Positions 1 through 9,226 of a stretch of DNA of 64,000 nucleotides are shown here, piece by piece. Each line of letters begins with the position of its first letter. Position 1 is the first letter of the stretch. The translations under genes were made by a program, and so were the position numbers. The stretch is from Fibrobacter sp. UWP2 (lineage in GTDB: Bacteria; Fibrobacterota; Fibrobacteria; Fibrobacterales; Fibrobacteraceae), in the NCBI RefSeq assembly GCF_900141705.1, contig NZ_FQYM01000001.1:310001-374000 (forward strand), in the 5' to 3' direction. The notes below the pieces were generated by a model. That model did no database searches. It had not been told where the DNA came from and was given only the letters and a program-made list of their open reading frames with translations.

Positions 1-1
1 C

Positions 2-1165
2 GCCCCGTTCCTAATACACCATTTCAAGACGCTCTCCCCCGTCGCCTGGCTCGGCAACATCGTTGTCGTACCCGCCATTTCGTGGGGTATGCAGGCGGGG
101 CTCTTTGCCCTCTTGAGCCCTGTCGATTTTTTGCGGCAGCACTTTTGCTATGCGGCAGGGTTCTTTTTGCGCATCGCAAGTCTCCTCACCCGGATGCTCT
201 CGGACTCCTCGGAAGCCTCCATCACGGTAGGGCCCTTCGCGCCGGCGGAGCTCCTCATTTTGGGAATTCTCTTTTTGCTGATTCCCATGATGAGGAAAAA
301 CGCCATCGCCCGCGCCTACGCCCTTATAAGCGTCCTTGTGTTCGCCTTCCTCTTTTGCTTTGGCGCCTACAGGGAGATTGTCCACCCCACATGGAAACTC
401 GCCATCATCGACATCGGTCAGGGCGACAGCATCCTCATCACGACGCCCTCGGGCAAAAACCTACTGGTGGACACCGGTCCCAATGACAAGCGCGACTCCG
501 GTAAAGACATCATTGTCCCATACCTGCACCACATTGGCGTCATGCGGCTGGACGCCCTCATCATCTCGCACCCTGACGCCGACCATTTCGGCGGTGCCAA
601 GGCCATCATCAAGTCATTCCCCGTAAAGGAGGTCTGGATTACCGAATGCGCAAGGACCGAACCCAAAAGCGCCTGGCTCAGTACCTTGGCGGAGGCCGCC
701 GACAGGGGCATCCTCATCAGGGACATCCGGCGCGGCTTCACTTGGAAGGAACGACTGTTCGAACTCCATGCCGTCCACCCGCAGCCCAACGAATGCGTCG
801 AGACCAACGAGGGGAGTATCACCCTCCGCGCCAAGGGACTCGGACATTCCGCCGTACTCACCGGCGACCTCACGACCGCCGGCGAAAAAGAAATCCTCCG
901 CACGGGAGCCTACCTCAAAAGCGATGTTCTAAAACTGGGCCACCACGGAAGTAAAACCTCGAGCAGCGTGCTTTTTTTAAATGCGGTAAATCCCCGCCTG
1001 GCGCTGATTTCCAGTGGGCGCCACAACCGGTTCCGGCACCCACACAAGCAGGTGACAAGGCGGCTGGATTCTTTAGGGATACCTTACCTGAATACGGCGA
1101 CGAGCGGAACCATCACCGTCAAGTTCACGCCCGACACCATGCTCATAAACACGATGTGGAACTAG
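2..1165 (+). CDS. comEC: ComEC/Rec2-type DNA uptake protein, C-terminal part (5' truncated by window)
   Basis: This is the C-terminal end of a ComEC/Rec2 channel, which in known systems carries single-stranded DNA across the inner membrane during natural transformation. The open frame runs in from the window edge with no start, so the N-terminus is missing. The first ~100 visible residues are hydrophobic (LGNIVVVPAISW) and match the end of the competence membrane domain. A metallo-beta-lactamase-like domain follows, with DTGP, SHPDADHFGG and GHHGS metal-site motifs, as usual at ComEC C-termini. It converges on hisN and the two stop codons overlap. Family assignment is firm; activity in competence is inferred. 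Confidence 0.88.
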   Translation, partial: APFLIHHFKTLSPVAWLGNIVVVPAISWGMQAGLFALLSPVDFLRQHFCYAAGFFLRIASLLTRMLSDSSEASITVGPFAPAELLILGILFLLIPMMRKNAIARAYALISVLVFAFLFCFGAYREIVHPTWKLAIIDIGQGDSILITTPSGKNLLVDTGPNDKRDSGKDIIVPYLHHIGVMRLDALIISHPDADHFGGAKAIIKSFPVKEVWITECARTEPKSAWLSTLAEAADRGILIRDIRRGFTWKERLFELHAVHPQPNECVETNEGSITLRAKGLGHSAVLTGDLTTAGEKEILRTGAYLKSDVLKLGHHGSKTSSSVLFLNAVNPRLALISSGRHNRFRHPHKQVTRRLDSLGIPYLNTATSGTITVKFTPDTMLINTMWN

Positions 1166-1962
1166 TTGTTCATCAAGCGCAGGACTTCTTCGTGCAGGAG
1201 CCCGTTCGTCGCAATGCTCGTGAAGCCTTCGTAAATCGGCGCCGTGGGTTTTCCGCTTGCGTCAAAGAGTTCAGTCTTGCCGTCAATGGTGCTGAACTTG
1301 CCGCCAGCCTCCTGCAAAAGGAGCGGGAACGGGGCAATGTCCCAGAGCGAAACGACCGGGTCTAGCATAATATCGGCGCGGCCGGCGGTCACCAGGTAGT
1401 AGCCGTAGCAATCGCCCCACCCGCGGTAGAGCTTGGCGCTGCGGCGAAGTTGAGTAAAGCCTTCACCAAAACCTTTGGTCTCCATGGTGTTCACCGTACC
1501 CGAGAGCACAGTGGCGTCTTTGAGAGCCGCGGTCTTGGAGCAATGACACGGCTTTCCGTCCAAAAAGGCGCCACCGCCGTTCACCGCCCACACCGCCGTA
1601 TTCATCGCCGGGATGCGGATCACAGAACAAACGGGAACGTTGCGCTTGTAAAGCGCAATCAACGTACCGAACAGCGGCACACCATGCACAAACGACTTGG
1701 TGCCGTCAATCGGGTCAATGACCCACTGGTATTCGGCATCGGGGCTCTCGATCCCGAACTCCTCGCCAATCACGCCAAAGCCCGGAGTCTCCTTGGCCCA
1801 AAACATGCGGGCGACTTCTTCGGTGCTCTTGTCGGCGATGGTCACCGGCGTATTGTCGGCCTTCCACTCGACGCCCACATCCGCCTGGTAATACTTGAGG
1901 ATGTTCGCCTGGGCAAGCTCTGCCGTCTTGAGGGCAATCTTCAAAAGTTCCTGGTTTTCCAT
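1162..1962 (-). CDS. hisN: Histidinol-phosphatase, inositol monophosphatase family
   Basis: A 266-residue inositol-monophosphatase-fold enzyme. Metal-site motifs are visible: GEEFG, DPIDGTKSF and, near the C-terminus, WDIAPFPLLLQEAGG. Proteins of this family act on histidinol phosphate, inositol phosphate or similar substrates. The position directly behind hisC favours histidinol-phosphatase, the penultimate activity of histidine synthesis. The ATG overlaps the hisC stop by one base (TAATG), which argues for translational coupling and for this start over one four codons upstream. A general inositol monophosphatase role cannot be excluded from sequence alone. Confidence 0.85.
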   Translation of the reverse strand: MENQELLKIALKTAELAQANILKYYQADVGVEWKADNTPVTIADKSTEEVARMFWAKETPGFGVIGEEFGIESPDAEYQWVIDPIDGTKSFVHGVPLFGTLIALYKRNVPVCSVIRIPAMNTAVWAVNGGGAFLDGKPCHCSKTAALKDATVLSGTVNTMETKGFGEGFTQLRRSAKLYRGWGDCYGYYLVTAGRADIMLDPVVSLWDIAPFPLLLQEAGGKFSTIDGKTELFDASGKPTAPIYEGFTSIATNGLLHEEVLRLMNN

Positions 1963-3047
1963 TAGCCTACCCACTTTTTGACGAGAGCCACCAAAAATTC
2001 ATTTTCTTCGGCCTTGCCGATGGTCACCCGGATGTACTCCGGCATGTCGAAGCTTGTGAGACCGCGAACAATCATGCCGTTCTGTTCAAGGAAACCCACC
2101 AGTTCCTTGGCGCGTTCACCAATGCGCACGCAAATAAAGTTGCCCTGCGTGGGGAGCACCTTGAAACCGAGTCCTTCAAACGCCGCAGTCAACATCTTGA
2201 TGCCAGCCGCATTCAGCGCGCGGGTAGCCTCCACGTGATCGGCATCGCCGAGAGCCGCCACCGCGGCTACCTGCGCAGCCTGGTTCACGTCAAACGGGGG
2301 CTTGATTTTCCACATGGCACGGACAACGTCTTCGCTCGACATGGCATAACCAATGCGCAAGCCTGCCAAGCCGTAAATCTTGCTAAAAGTGCGGTTCACA
2401 AACAAGTTGGGGAAGTCCTTAAGGAGGGCGGCTGTTTTGGGGAAATCCGTCGCCGTGGCAAATTCCGCATACGCTTCGTCCAAAAACACGAGCACATTTT
2501 GCGGCACCATCTTCATAAAATCACGGATCTCGGCATCGCTATAGTAATGCCCCGTCGGGTTGTTGGGGCTGCAAATAAACACCACGCGGGTATTGCCGTC
2601 AATTGCCTTGGCAAGTTCCGCAAGGGAGGTCTTCGCTTCGCCCTCGCCCACGCCAATAAAGTCGGCGCCGTTCGAGAGTGTCGTGAACTTGTACACCGAA
2701 AAAGTCGGCGTAATGCCCACGCAGTTGTCACCCTGGCGGATAAACGCCTTGCCCACCATGTCAATGATTTCGTCGGAGCCATTGCCAATAATGATCTGCG
2801 AAGTCTTCACGGAGTACTTCTTCGCAATCGTGTCAATAAGCTTCGGGGCGTCGCCACGCGGGTACAGGTGCAAGCTGTCGGCAATCTGGTGGAATGCCTC
2901 GACCGCCTTCGGGGATGCCCCGAGCGGGTTCTCGTTGCTTGCCAGTTTTACAACCCGGTCAAGTCCATAGCGTTCACGGATCTCCTCAATGGATTTACCG
3001 GGAACATAATCGCTGAGTTTCGAAAGTTCAGGACGCGGTTCGACCAT
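1962..3047 (-). CDS. hisC: Histidinol-phosphate aminotransferase
   Basis: A 361-residue fold-type I PLP aminotransferase that converts imidazole-acetol phosphate to histidinol phosphate. Family motifs are clear: KLASNENPLG near residue 35, the FICSPNNPTG loop, and the PLP lysine in the context FSKIYGLAGLRIGYA. Length is normal for HisC. A GAGGT ribosome site lies just before the ATG, and a plausible sigma-70 promoter (TTCAAA, 17 bp, TAATAT) lies in the 63-bp gap to the divergent gene. It is the first gene of a two-gene hisC-hisN operon. Confidence 0.93.
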   Translation of the reverse strand: MVEPRPELSKLSDYVPGKSIEEIRERYGLDRVVKLASNENPLGASPKAVEAFHQIADSLHLYPRGDAPKLIDTIAKKYSVKTSQIIIGNGSDEIIDMVGKAFIRQGDNCVGITPTFSVYKFTTLSNGADFIGVGEGEAKTSLAELAKAIDGNTRVVFICSPNNPTGHYYSDAEIRDFMKMVPQNVLVFLDEAYAEFATATDFPKTAALLKDFPNLFVNRTFSKIYGLAGLRIGYAMSSEDVVRAMWKIKPPFDVNQAAQVAAVAALGDADHVEATRALNAAGIKMLTAAFEGLGFKVLPTQGNFICVRIGERAKELVGFLEQNGMIVRGLTSFDMPEYIRVTIGKAEENEFLVALVKKWVG

Positions 3048-3077
3048 AATTACCTCTTTTACAACACCAAATTTAGA

Positions 3078-3106
3078 ATATTAACCGACAATAATTTAAA
3101 TTTGAA
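3078..3106 (-). promoter_or_regulatory. Candidate sigma-70 promoter of hisC-hisN
   Basis: On the minus strand TTCAAA is followed by a 17-bp spacer and TAATAT, placing a start site about 25 bp before the hisC ATG. Judged from sequence only; no attenuator leader or T-box is visible in this short leader. Confidence 0.4.
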
Positions 3107-3110
3107 GCGT

Positions 3111-3809
3111 ATGAAGCGCCTCGCCATAGTCCTGTTCGCCATTCTCGCGGTAAATGCCTTTGCGTTGGACCCCATTTGGCGCATGCACTACACGCTAGGG
3201 CCCGACAGCCACCACGCCCCCACCTTTGCGGCCGGAGCTGGCGTCAGCACCAACTTCGACGACAACATGCTGATTCCCGTCAGTTTTTGGGGCATGGTCT
3301 CCAACGACATCGACATTGGCGGCAAACTCGATATTTTTGAATACGACGAAATGAGTCATGTTCAAATTTCCGTTGACGTGGGTGGGCGCTACTGGGTTGG
3401 CAAAACCAGCTTTTTGGAAGTCGACGGTTATTTTGGACTGAACCGCAACAACGGAAGCGCCGTAGTAGCCTCGTACGGCTACGAACAGTTCATCGCCAAG
3501 AGTTTCTCGAACTTCTATGAATTCCGTGCCGGCTTCCTGAACGGTGTCACCGGCAACGGCGGCTACGTCAAGTTCGCCACGGGCATGACCCCGACCCTTT
3601 ACTTTGGGAATTTCTTTAGGACCATGATTGAAATCAACATGTCCGAGAGCATAGGACACCTCCAAGACGACTTCATGATTGACATCGTCCCCAAGCTGGA
3701 ACTGTCATTCAGCCGCATCCGTTTGCGCCTCGACATAGACCTGGGCATTATGCAAGAAAAGAACAACGATCAAAAGACCGCTGCTCTTTATGCGATATTC
3801 GTATTTTAA
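3111..3809 (+). CDS. Predicted secreted outer-membrane-like protein, unknown function
   Basis: A 232-residue protein with an N-terminal signal sequence (MKRLAIVLFAILAVNAFA) and alternating aromatic and glycine segments (GGRYWVGKTSFLEVDGYFGL, LELSFSRIRLRLDIDLGI) typical of small beta-barrels. No named family is recognised. The open frame extends far upstream through the antisense of hisC, but the ATG at the signal peptide is the only start giving an exported protein. No strong Shine-Dalgarno is seen. Its stop lies 5 bp from the convergent clpB stop. It is transcribed divergently from hisC through a 63-bp gap. Confidence 0.7.
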   Translation: MKRLAIVLFAILAVNAFALDPIWRMHYTLGPDSHHAPTFAAGAGVSTNFDDNMLIPVSFWGMVSNDIDIGGKLDIFEYDEMSHVQISVDVGGRYWVGKTSFLEVDGYFGLNRNNGSAVVASYGYEQFIAKSFSNFYEFRAGFLNGVTGNGGYVKFATGMTPTLYFGNFFRTMIEINMSESIGHLQDDFMIDIVPKLELSFSRIRLRLDIDLGIMQEKNNDQKTAALYAIFVF

Positions 3810-3814
3810 TCCCG

Positions 3815-6367
3815 TTACTTCACCGTAAATGCGGTGCCGTCGTAGTCGATGACCACCGGCTTTGCCGCACTCACGTCTCCGGCGAGGATGGCGTGGCTCA
3901 GCGGGCGTTCCACGTTCCTTTCCAGGTAACGCTGGATCGGACGTGCGCCGAATTCCGGCTGGTAAGCGCCATCGGCGATGGCATCGAGCGCCTTGTCGGT
4001 CAGCGTGAGCTGCAAATCCTGACGGGCGGCGCGTTCGGCGAGCCCCTTGAATTTGAGCTTCACGATGTCACGAATCTGCGGCTTCGTCAAGCTCTGGAAC
4101 ACCAGCACTTCGTCCAGGCGGTTCAGGAATTCCGGCCTGAAGAAGCCGCGGAGTTCCGGCTCGATTTCCTTCAAGGTCACAGGCTTTGCATCGCCCGCGC
4201 GGTTCTGGAAGTGCGCGGCGCCCAGGTTCGACGTCATGAGAATCAAGGTGTTCTTGAAATTCACGGTACGACCCTTGCCATCGGTCAAACGACCGTCGTC
4301 AAGCACCTGCAACAGCGTGTTGAACACATCGGGGTGAGCCTTCTCGATTTCGTCGAGCAGAATCACGCAGTACGGATGCGTACGCACGGCTTCGGTCAGC
4401 TGGCCGCCTTCTTCGTAGCCCACGTATCCCGGAGGCGCACCGATCAAGCGGCTCACGCTATGCTTTTCCATGTATTCGCTCATGTCGATACGCACCAGCG
4501 CGTTCTCGTCGTCGAACAGTTCCACGGCGAGCGCCTTCGCAAGTTCCGTCTTGCCCACACCCGTGGGGCCCAGGAACAAGAAGCTACCAATCGGCGCATT
4601 CTCGCGGCTAAGTCCACTACGGTTACGGAGTATTGCTTCCGAAACCGCTTCCACGGCTTCGTCCTGGCCAATCACGCGGGCATGCAGGCGCTCGTCCAGG
4701 TGCAACAACTTGGCCTTTTCGCCTTCGCAAAGCTTCGTGACAGGGATTCCGGTCCAGCGGCTCACCACGAGGGCAATCGTCTCTTCGGTCACCTCTTCGC
4801 TCAGGTCGCTGTCGCTGGCGGACTTCTTGATTTCTTCCGTCTTCGCGGCGATTTCCTTTTCGAGATTCACAATCTTGTTGTACTTGAGTTCGGCGGCACG
4901 GTTCAAGTCGTAGCGGGCTTCGGCCTGCTCCATCTCGTCCTTCGCCTGCTGCAAGGATTTCTTAAGCCCCTGCAACTCGGCGTTTTTCGCGCGTCTCTCC
5001 TGCCAACGGTCCTGCATCAGCTTGACTGCAGCATCCGTCGTCGCGAGTTCTTCACGCAACTCTTTCAGGCGCTTTACGCTGGTGTCGTCGGTTTCCTTCG
5101 CCAAGGCCTGCTCCTCGATTTTCATCTGGAGTTCCTTACGCTGCAAGGTGTCCAAGGCTTCGGATACGGTATCCATCTGCGTCTTCACAAGGCTAGCCGC
5201 CTCGTCAATCAGGTCGATAGCCTTGTCCGGCAAGAAACGGTCGCTGATGTAGCGGTTCGAAAGTTTCACGGCCGCCACGAGCGCGTTGTCGTGCAGACGC
5301 ACGCCATGGTGCGCATCAAAGCCATCCTTGATGCCACGCAGAATCGAAATCGATTCCTCTTCGCTCGGCTCGTCAACCTGCACGGGCTGGAAACGGCGTT
5401 CCAAGGCGGAATCCTTCTCAATGTACTTGCGGTATTCCTGCGTGGTGGTGGCACCGATGCAGTGCAGTTCGCCACGGGCGAGTTTCGGCTTGAGCATGTT
5501 GCCCAGGTCCATAGAACCCTCGGTCTTGCCTGCACCCACGATGGTGTGGATTTCATCGATGAACAGCAAGGTATTGCCGTCTTCTTCAAGTGCATCGAGC
5601 ACAGCTTTCAAACGTTCTTCGAAATCGCCGCGGTACTTTGCGCCCGCCATCAAGGCAGACAAATCGAGCGCAAACAACTTCTTGCCCTTCAGAGCGTCAG
5701 GCACATCGCCGCGATAGATTCGCTCGGCGAGCCCTTCCACAATGGCGGTCTTACCCACGCCCGGTTCACCGACTAGGCACGGGTTGTTTTTCGTCTTACG
5801 GCTCAAAATCAAGATGACACGGCGGATTTCCTCTTCACGGCCAATCACCGGCGAGAGTTTTCCGTCGGCAGCCATTTCCACAAGCTCACGGCCGTAGAGT
5901 TTCAGCGGAGACTGTTCCTCGGCATTGGCAGCACCCGCAAACGGGTCCGACAGCCAGGTTTCCACGACTTCCACGGAACCAAGCGCATCTTCGAACACTT
6001 TCGCAAGGCCACGGTCGCCCGAGAATTTCATCAAGGCCACGAGCATGTCGCCCGGGGTCACCATGCGGTTCACCTGACGCGCCGCCTGCACAGAGGCACG
6101 CAAAATACGGTTCAAGTCGTTATCAGGTTCCACGTCGGGGTTCACGCCTTCCATACGCGGAATCTTCTGCACGAACGGTTCCAGCTTGCCGCGGAGCTCG
6201 TTCGTCTTCGCGCCCTTCGACTTGTAGAGTTTCTTCAGGGTGGCATCCGGGCCTTCGACTAGCCCCACGGCCAAATGTGCCGCACCCAGGTAGGAATGCG
6301 AGCAACGGTCGCGCAGGCTCTGCGCCTTCGCCAACACCTTTTCTGCATCGTTATTAAAATCGGACAT
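3815..6367 (-). CDS. clpB: ClpB disaggregase (Hsp100)
   Basis: An 850-residue AAA+ chaperone that, with DnaK, pulls proteins out of aggregates. Order of parts: Clp N-domain repeats (1-145), first AAA+ module with Walker A GEPGVGKT at about 200, a long charged coiled-coil middle domain (about 400-530), and a second AAA+ module with GPTGVGKTE. The middle domain separates it from ClpA and ClpC, which lack this long insertion. Length is normal. The start is preceded by AAGAAGG. The upstream region carries a sigma-54-type promoter and not an obvious heat-shock element, which is unusual for clpB. Confidence 0.96.
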   Translation of the reverse strand: MSDFNNDAEKVLAKAQSLRDRCSHSYLGAAHLAVGLVEGPDATLKKLYKSKGAKTNELRGKLEPFVQKIPRMEGVNPDVEPDNDLNRILRASVQAARQVNRMVTPGDMLVALMKFSGDRGLAKVFEDALGSVEVVETWLSDPFAGAANAEEQSPLKLYGRELVEMAADGKLSPVIGREEEIRRVILILSRKTKNNPCLVGEPGVGKTAIVEGLAERIYRGDVPDALKGKKLFALDLSALMAGAKYRGDFEERLKAVLDALEEDGNTLLFIDEIHTIVGAGKTEGSMDLGNMLKPKLARGELHCIGATTTQEYRKYIEKDSALERRFQPVQVDEPSEEESISILRGIKDGFDAHHGVRLHDNALVAAVKLSNRYISDRFLPDKAIDLIDEAASLVKTQMDTVSEALDTLQRKELQMKIEEQALAKETDDTSVKRLKELREELATTDAAVKLMQDRWQERRAKNAELQGLKKSLQQAKDEMEQAEARYDLNRAAELKYNKIVNLEKEIAAKTEEIKKSASDSDLSEEVTEETIALVVSRWTGIPVTKLCEGEKAKLLHLDERLHARVIGQDEAVEAVSEAILRNRSGLSRENAPIGSFLFLGPTGVGKTELAKALAVELFDDENALVRIDMSEYMEKHSVSRLIGAPPGYVGYEEGGQLTEAVRTHPYCVILLDEIEKAHPDVFNTLLQVLDDGRLTDGKGRTVNFKNTLILMTSNLGAAHFQNRAGDAKPVTLKEIEPELRGFFRPEFLNRLDEVLVFQSLTKPQIRDIVKLKFKGLAERAARQDLQLTLTDKALDAIADGAYQPEFGARPIQRYLERNVERPLSHAILAGDVSAAKPVVIDYDGTAFTVK

Positions 6368-6403
6368 GGATTTACCTTCTTTTTATTTTTACCGCATCCT
6401 AGA

Positions 6404-6420
6404 TGCAAAACCCGTGCCAA
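6404..6420 (-). promoter_or_regulatory. Sigma-54 (-24/-12) promoter upstream of clpB
   Basis: Read on the minus strand the site is TTGGCACG, four bases (GGTT), then TTGCA, which matches the RpoN consensus YTGGCACG-N4-TTGCW. The GG and GC dinucleotides have the required spacing. A start about 12 bases beyond the GC gives a short leader of about 25-30 bases before the clpB AUG with its AAGG site. No enhancer-binding site can be named, and rpoN itself is not in this window. Confidence 0.62.
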
Positions 6421-6612
6421 GGGTCATTTTTCGGCAAAAAACGCCCCAAACACCGTAAAAACGGCAATTTTCGCCGTAAAAAAGCAAAAAATGTCGCATT
6501 TTTCAGCGGCAATTTTTCAAAATAAAACACGCAGGCGTTTAATTCCGCATAAATAAAGATATATTCAGAAAGCAGGTCTTACAGGGACTCTTTATGAGCC
6601 GAGGTTAAGCAC

Positions 6613-7494
6613 ATGAAGAAGAATCTAGTGGGTTTAGGAATCGCCCTCACCATGGGCTTGGCTACGACTATCTATGCGGAAAGGTGTCCTAACGCATGGC
6701 CCGCGGAGGGCGAAAACTACGCCTCTGGCACGATAGACGGTACAAACTACAGTTACGAAGTCTGGCGCGATGGCTACAATGCTTATTTGGAGTGCTACGA
6801 TGATGGCGGCTACTTAGTTTACTCCAAGGTCGCGGACGCTATCGTGCGCTTTGGTCCCAAGTTCGACGAGCCAAAGACCTTCGACCAGCACGGCAATTTT
6901 TCTGCGGACTACAAGTTTCGCACAAAAGGCGGCGGCTTCGGCACCCCCTTTTTCCTGGTCGGCATCCAGGGCAATACCACCGAGCCGAAAACCGAATTCT
7001 ATATCATAGACTACTGGATAATCAGAGATACAGCCGACACATCAGCTTTCGGAACCAGGCTCGGCGAATTCACCGTCGATGGCGACACCTACGACATCTG
7101 GCAGAACACCGCCAACAACTACTTGAGCGCCCAGGGCGACATATCGTACAAGCGGTATTTCAGCATTCGCCGCACCGTACGCGACAGCGGCCACATCGAC
7201 ATTACCGCACACTTCAAGAAGTGGGAAGAGCTCGGCCTGAAGGTGGGCAAGATAACCGATGTCATGGCGCTTGTAGAAGCGAGCAAAGGGGAAAGCAGCA
7301 TCAACTTTTTTCAAATTGACTACTTCAACATCACCGAATCGGCAGACACTACCGGCGAAACGACAGCCATTTCAAGGCGCGCAAGCCTACCGCTCCTAAA
7401 GGGCGATGCCCGTGTGTTCGACATGCAGGGCCGCTACCTCGGCACCGGCGAAAAGAAGATTAGCCCTGCCGTCAGGACCGTGAAGAAAAGATAA
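6613..7494 (+). CDS. Secreted GH11 endo-1,4-beta-xylanase
   Basis: A 293-residue exported glycoside hydrolase family 11 enzyme, predicted to cut xylan internally by the retaining mechanism. A signal peptide ends near residue 22. The jelly-roll motifs line up in order: YSYEVWRDG (47-54), the nucleophile Glu in TEFYIIDYW (E128), FTVDGDTYDIW, the thumb SIRRTVRDSG, and the acid/base Glu in ALVEASKG (E222). The 94-residue separation of the two Glu residues fits the family. After about 240 residues there is a basic tail containing DARVFDMQGRYLGTG, resembling truncated C-terminal sorting modules of surface enzymes. RBS GAGG sits 8 bases before the ATG. The preceding 240 bp hold AT-rich hairpins. Confidence 0.85.
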   Translation: MKKNLVGLGIALTMGLATTIYAERCPNAWPAEGENYASGTIDGTNYSYEVWRDGYNAYLECYDDGGYLVYSKVADAIVRFGPKFDEPKTFDQHGNFSADYKFRTKGGGFGTPFFLVGIQGNTTEPKTEFYIIDYWIIRDTADTSAFGTRLGEFTVDGDTYDIWQNTANNYLSAQGDISYKRYFSIRRTVRDSGHIDITAHFKKWEELGLKVGKITDVMALVEASKGESSINFFQIDYFNITESADTTGETTAISRRASLPLLKGDARVFDMQGRYLGTGEKKISPAVRTVKKR

Positions 7495-7674
7495 TTTCAA
7501 CAGCCAGAAAGGTCCCCGTCGAACTGATACCAAATCAGTACGATGCCTGAATTTTCCCCACTCAATTGCAAACATTTCGCAACAATCTGCAAAAAAAGCC
7601 CCCTACGCAACCCTTTTTTCCCTTCAAAAAGCCTCTTTTCTGTGTTTTTTAGGCAAGTAGCGCCGTTGTAGGTG

Positions 7675-7690
7675 TTGTAAACCTTTACAA
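7675..7690. repeat. Perfect 7-bp inverted repeat upstream of candidate promoter
   Basis: TTGTAAA, two bases, TTTACAA. It ends six bases before a -35-like TTGACC, the right place for a dimeric activator or repressor site. The arrangement is visible; regulatory function is inferred. Confidence 0.4.
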
Positions 7691-7696
7691 TGGAAA

Positions 7697-7725
7697 TTGA
7701 CCGTACTACTCTCGCAGTACATATT
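7697..7725 (+). promoter_or_regulatory. Sigma-70-like promoter in the xylanase-tldD gap
   Basis: TTGACC, a 17-bp spacer and CATATT, with no protein gene following on this strand for kilobases. Only a terminator follows, about 45 bp past the -10, which suggests a very short transcript. Confidence 0.4.
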
Positions 7726-7731
7726 TAGAAT

Positions 7732-7807
7732 CTATCTTATAGACATAAATCCAAACATCCCATACACCAACAACGGCATCTCCTCGCGGGGTGCCGTTGT
7801 TTTTTTG
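7732..7807 (+). ncRNA. Candidate ~75-nt small RNA between xylanase and tldD
   Basis: The 340-bp gap between the xylanase stop and the convergent tldD stop holds a promoter-like element, an upstream perfect inverted repeat and a strong intrinsic terminator, with no credible ORF between them. Together they outline a transcript of about 75 nt. The alternative is that the terminator simply ends a long xylanase 3'UTR. No known RNA family is recognised. Confidence 0.3.
7769..7807 (+). terminator. Intrinsic terminator
   Basis: A 10-bp stem (AACAACGGCA pairing with TGCCGTTGTT) closes a 13-base loop, followed by a T-run. It faces the convergent tldD gene and ends plus-strand transcription coming from the xylanase or from the candidate small RNA. 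Confidence 0.85.
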
Positions 7808-7834
7808 TTCTTTTTTTTTAGAAATGATTGGAGG

Positions 7835-9226
7835 CTAGCGCCCACCGACCAATATCTGGTCTACCTTGATGCTCGGCTGGCCAACCGTCACGGGAATATG
7901 GCCCGAACTGGCCCCGCAAACGCCTGCAGCCTGTTCAAAGTCGGTGCCAACCATGCTAATACGCGGCATAATTTCGTGGCCCTTTCCGATCAACGTAGCT
8001 CCGCGGACGGGTTCGCAAATCTTGCCATTGCGGATAACATAACCTTCATCGACCGCGAAGTTGAATTCGCCCGTCGCCGGGTTCACCGAACCGCCCGCCA
8101 TGCGTGCCGCATAGAGGCCGTTATCGACGCTCGCGATCATGGAATCGAGCGAATCTTTGCCCGGAGCAATAAAGGTATTGCGCATACGGCTCACGGGGGC
8201 GTACTTGTAGCTTTCACGGCGGGCACTTCCCGTACGGGCAATCCCCACTTCGGCGGCTCCCACGCGGTCGCTCATATACGTCTTCAAGATGCCATTTTCA
8301 ATCAAGACGGTGCGCTGCGTGGGCATTCCCTCGTCATCGTACTTGAGGCTCCCCCACACGCCGTCCATCGTGCCGTCGTCAATCGCCGTAAGGCAGGGCT
8401 GGCCAATCGCCTCGCCAATCTTGCCGCAGAACGGGCTTGCCCCGCGCCGTACGGATTCCGTTTCGAGCGGATGCCCGCAGGCTTCATGGAATATCACGCC
8501 ACCAAAGCCGTTGCCCATCACCACGGGCATCTGTCCGCCGGTAATGTATCCGGCATCGAGCATGCGCAGCACGCGTTCGGCGCACACCGTGGCAAGGTTC
8601 TCCGGGGAGTAACCTTCCAAAAGTTCGTAACCACCGAGCGCCCCGGGAGCCTCGTGCGTCGTCAGGCGTTCGGAGCCGTCCGTCGCAGTGACATTCACGT
8701 TCACGCGGAGGCGGCTGCGGCTCATTTCCAGGTGCAAACCTTCGCTGTTCATGAGCGTAATCTGAGAACAGCAGTCCGTAACGCTCGCGCCGACCTGCGC
8801 AATCTTCGGAGACAGTGCGCGGGCGGCCTTGTCGGCACGGAACAGAAAATCCTGCTTTATAGCCTGTCCCAAGACGCGCGGGTCCTTGTAGGCAGCCGCA
8901 TTGAAATCGCAAATACGCTTCTCGGGAGCGAATTCGAACGAAGCGTTCGACGGGCCAACGGCGGCAGCAATTCGCCCGAAAGCAAGCGTCTTGACTAGCT
9001 TAACCAAAGCCTCTTCGCTGTCATCGCTCGTGAAGCCATAAAGTACCTCGGTACCGTAAAGCAGGCGCACGCCTATGCCGTATTCGGTACCTGCGGTCGC
9101 CGTCTCAATCTGGCTGCTTTTGATGCCCAGGCTCGAGCTACGGGTCTCTTCTTCAAAAATCTCAACAAAATCGGCACCGGCGCTGCGGCCCGCCTCAAAA
9201 ATCTTTACAGCGACTTCCGGGTTCAC
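7835..9226 (-). CDS. tldD: TldD-family metalloprotease subunit
   Basis: A 463-residue TldD/PmbA-family protein. The zinc motif HEACGH (HExxxH) sits in GGVIFHEACGHPLETESV, typical of the catalytic TldD subunit; its partner TldE/PmbA lacks it. In other bacteria TldD/TldE degrade unfolded peptides and process some modified peptides. Length is normal. The start is GTG and abuts the hisF stop with no gap (TAAGTG), so translation is probably coupled. No tldE/pmbA gene is seen in the window; it may lie elsewhere. Confidence 0.9.
   Translation of the reverse strand: MNPEVAVKIFEAGRSAGADFVEIFEEETRSSSLGIKSSQIETATAGTEYGIGVRLLYGTEVLYGFTSDDSEEALVKLVKTLAFGRIAAAVGPSNASFEFAPEKRICDFNAAAYKDPRVLGQAIKQDFLFRADKAARALSPKIAQVGASVTDCCSQITLMNSEGLHLEMSRSRLRVNVNVTATDGSERLTTHEAPGALGGYELLEGYSPENLATVCAERVLRMLDAGYITGGQMPVVMGNGFGGVIFHEACGHPLETESVRRGASPFCGKIGEAIGQPCLTAIDDGTMDGVWGSLKYDDEGMPTQRTVLIENGILKTYMSDRVGAAEVGIARTGSARRESYKYAPVSRMRNTFIAPGKDSLDSMIASVDNGLYAARMAGGSVNPATGEFNFAVDEGYVIRNGKICEPVRGATLIGKGHEIMPRISMVGTDFEQAAGVCGASSGHIPVTVGQPSIKVDQILVGGR

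Noticed and set aside
2235-3110. Long open frame upstream of the secreted protein at 3111
   Set aside because: It is antisense to hisC with Arg/His/Val-rich composition typical of a shadow frame; the signal peptide begins at 3111.
3893-5776. 627-codon plus-strand frame opposite clpB
   Set aside because: Exact antisense of a strongly conserved ClpB; no ribosome site and no recognisable domain.
6594-6608. Four-codon ORF (MSRG) just before the xylanase start
   Set aside because: Too short to support; the overlapping GAGG is the xylanase ribosome site.
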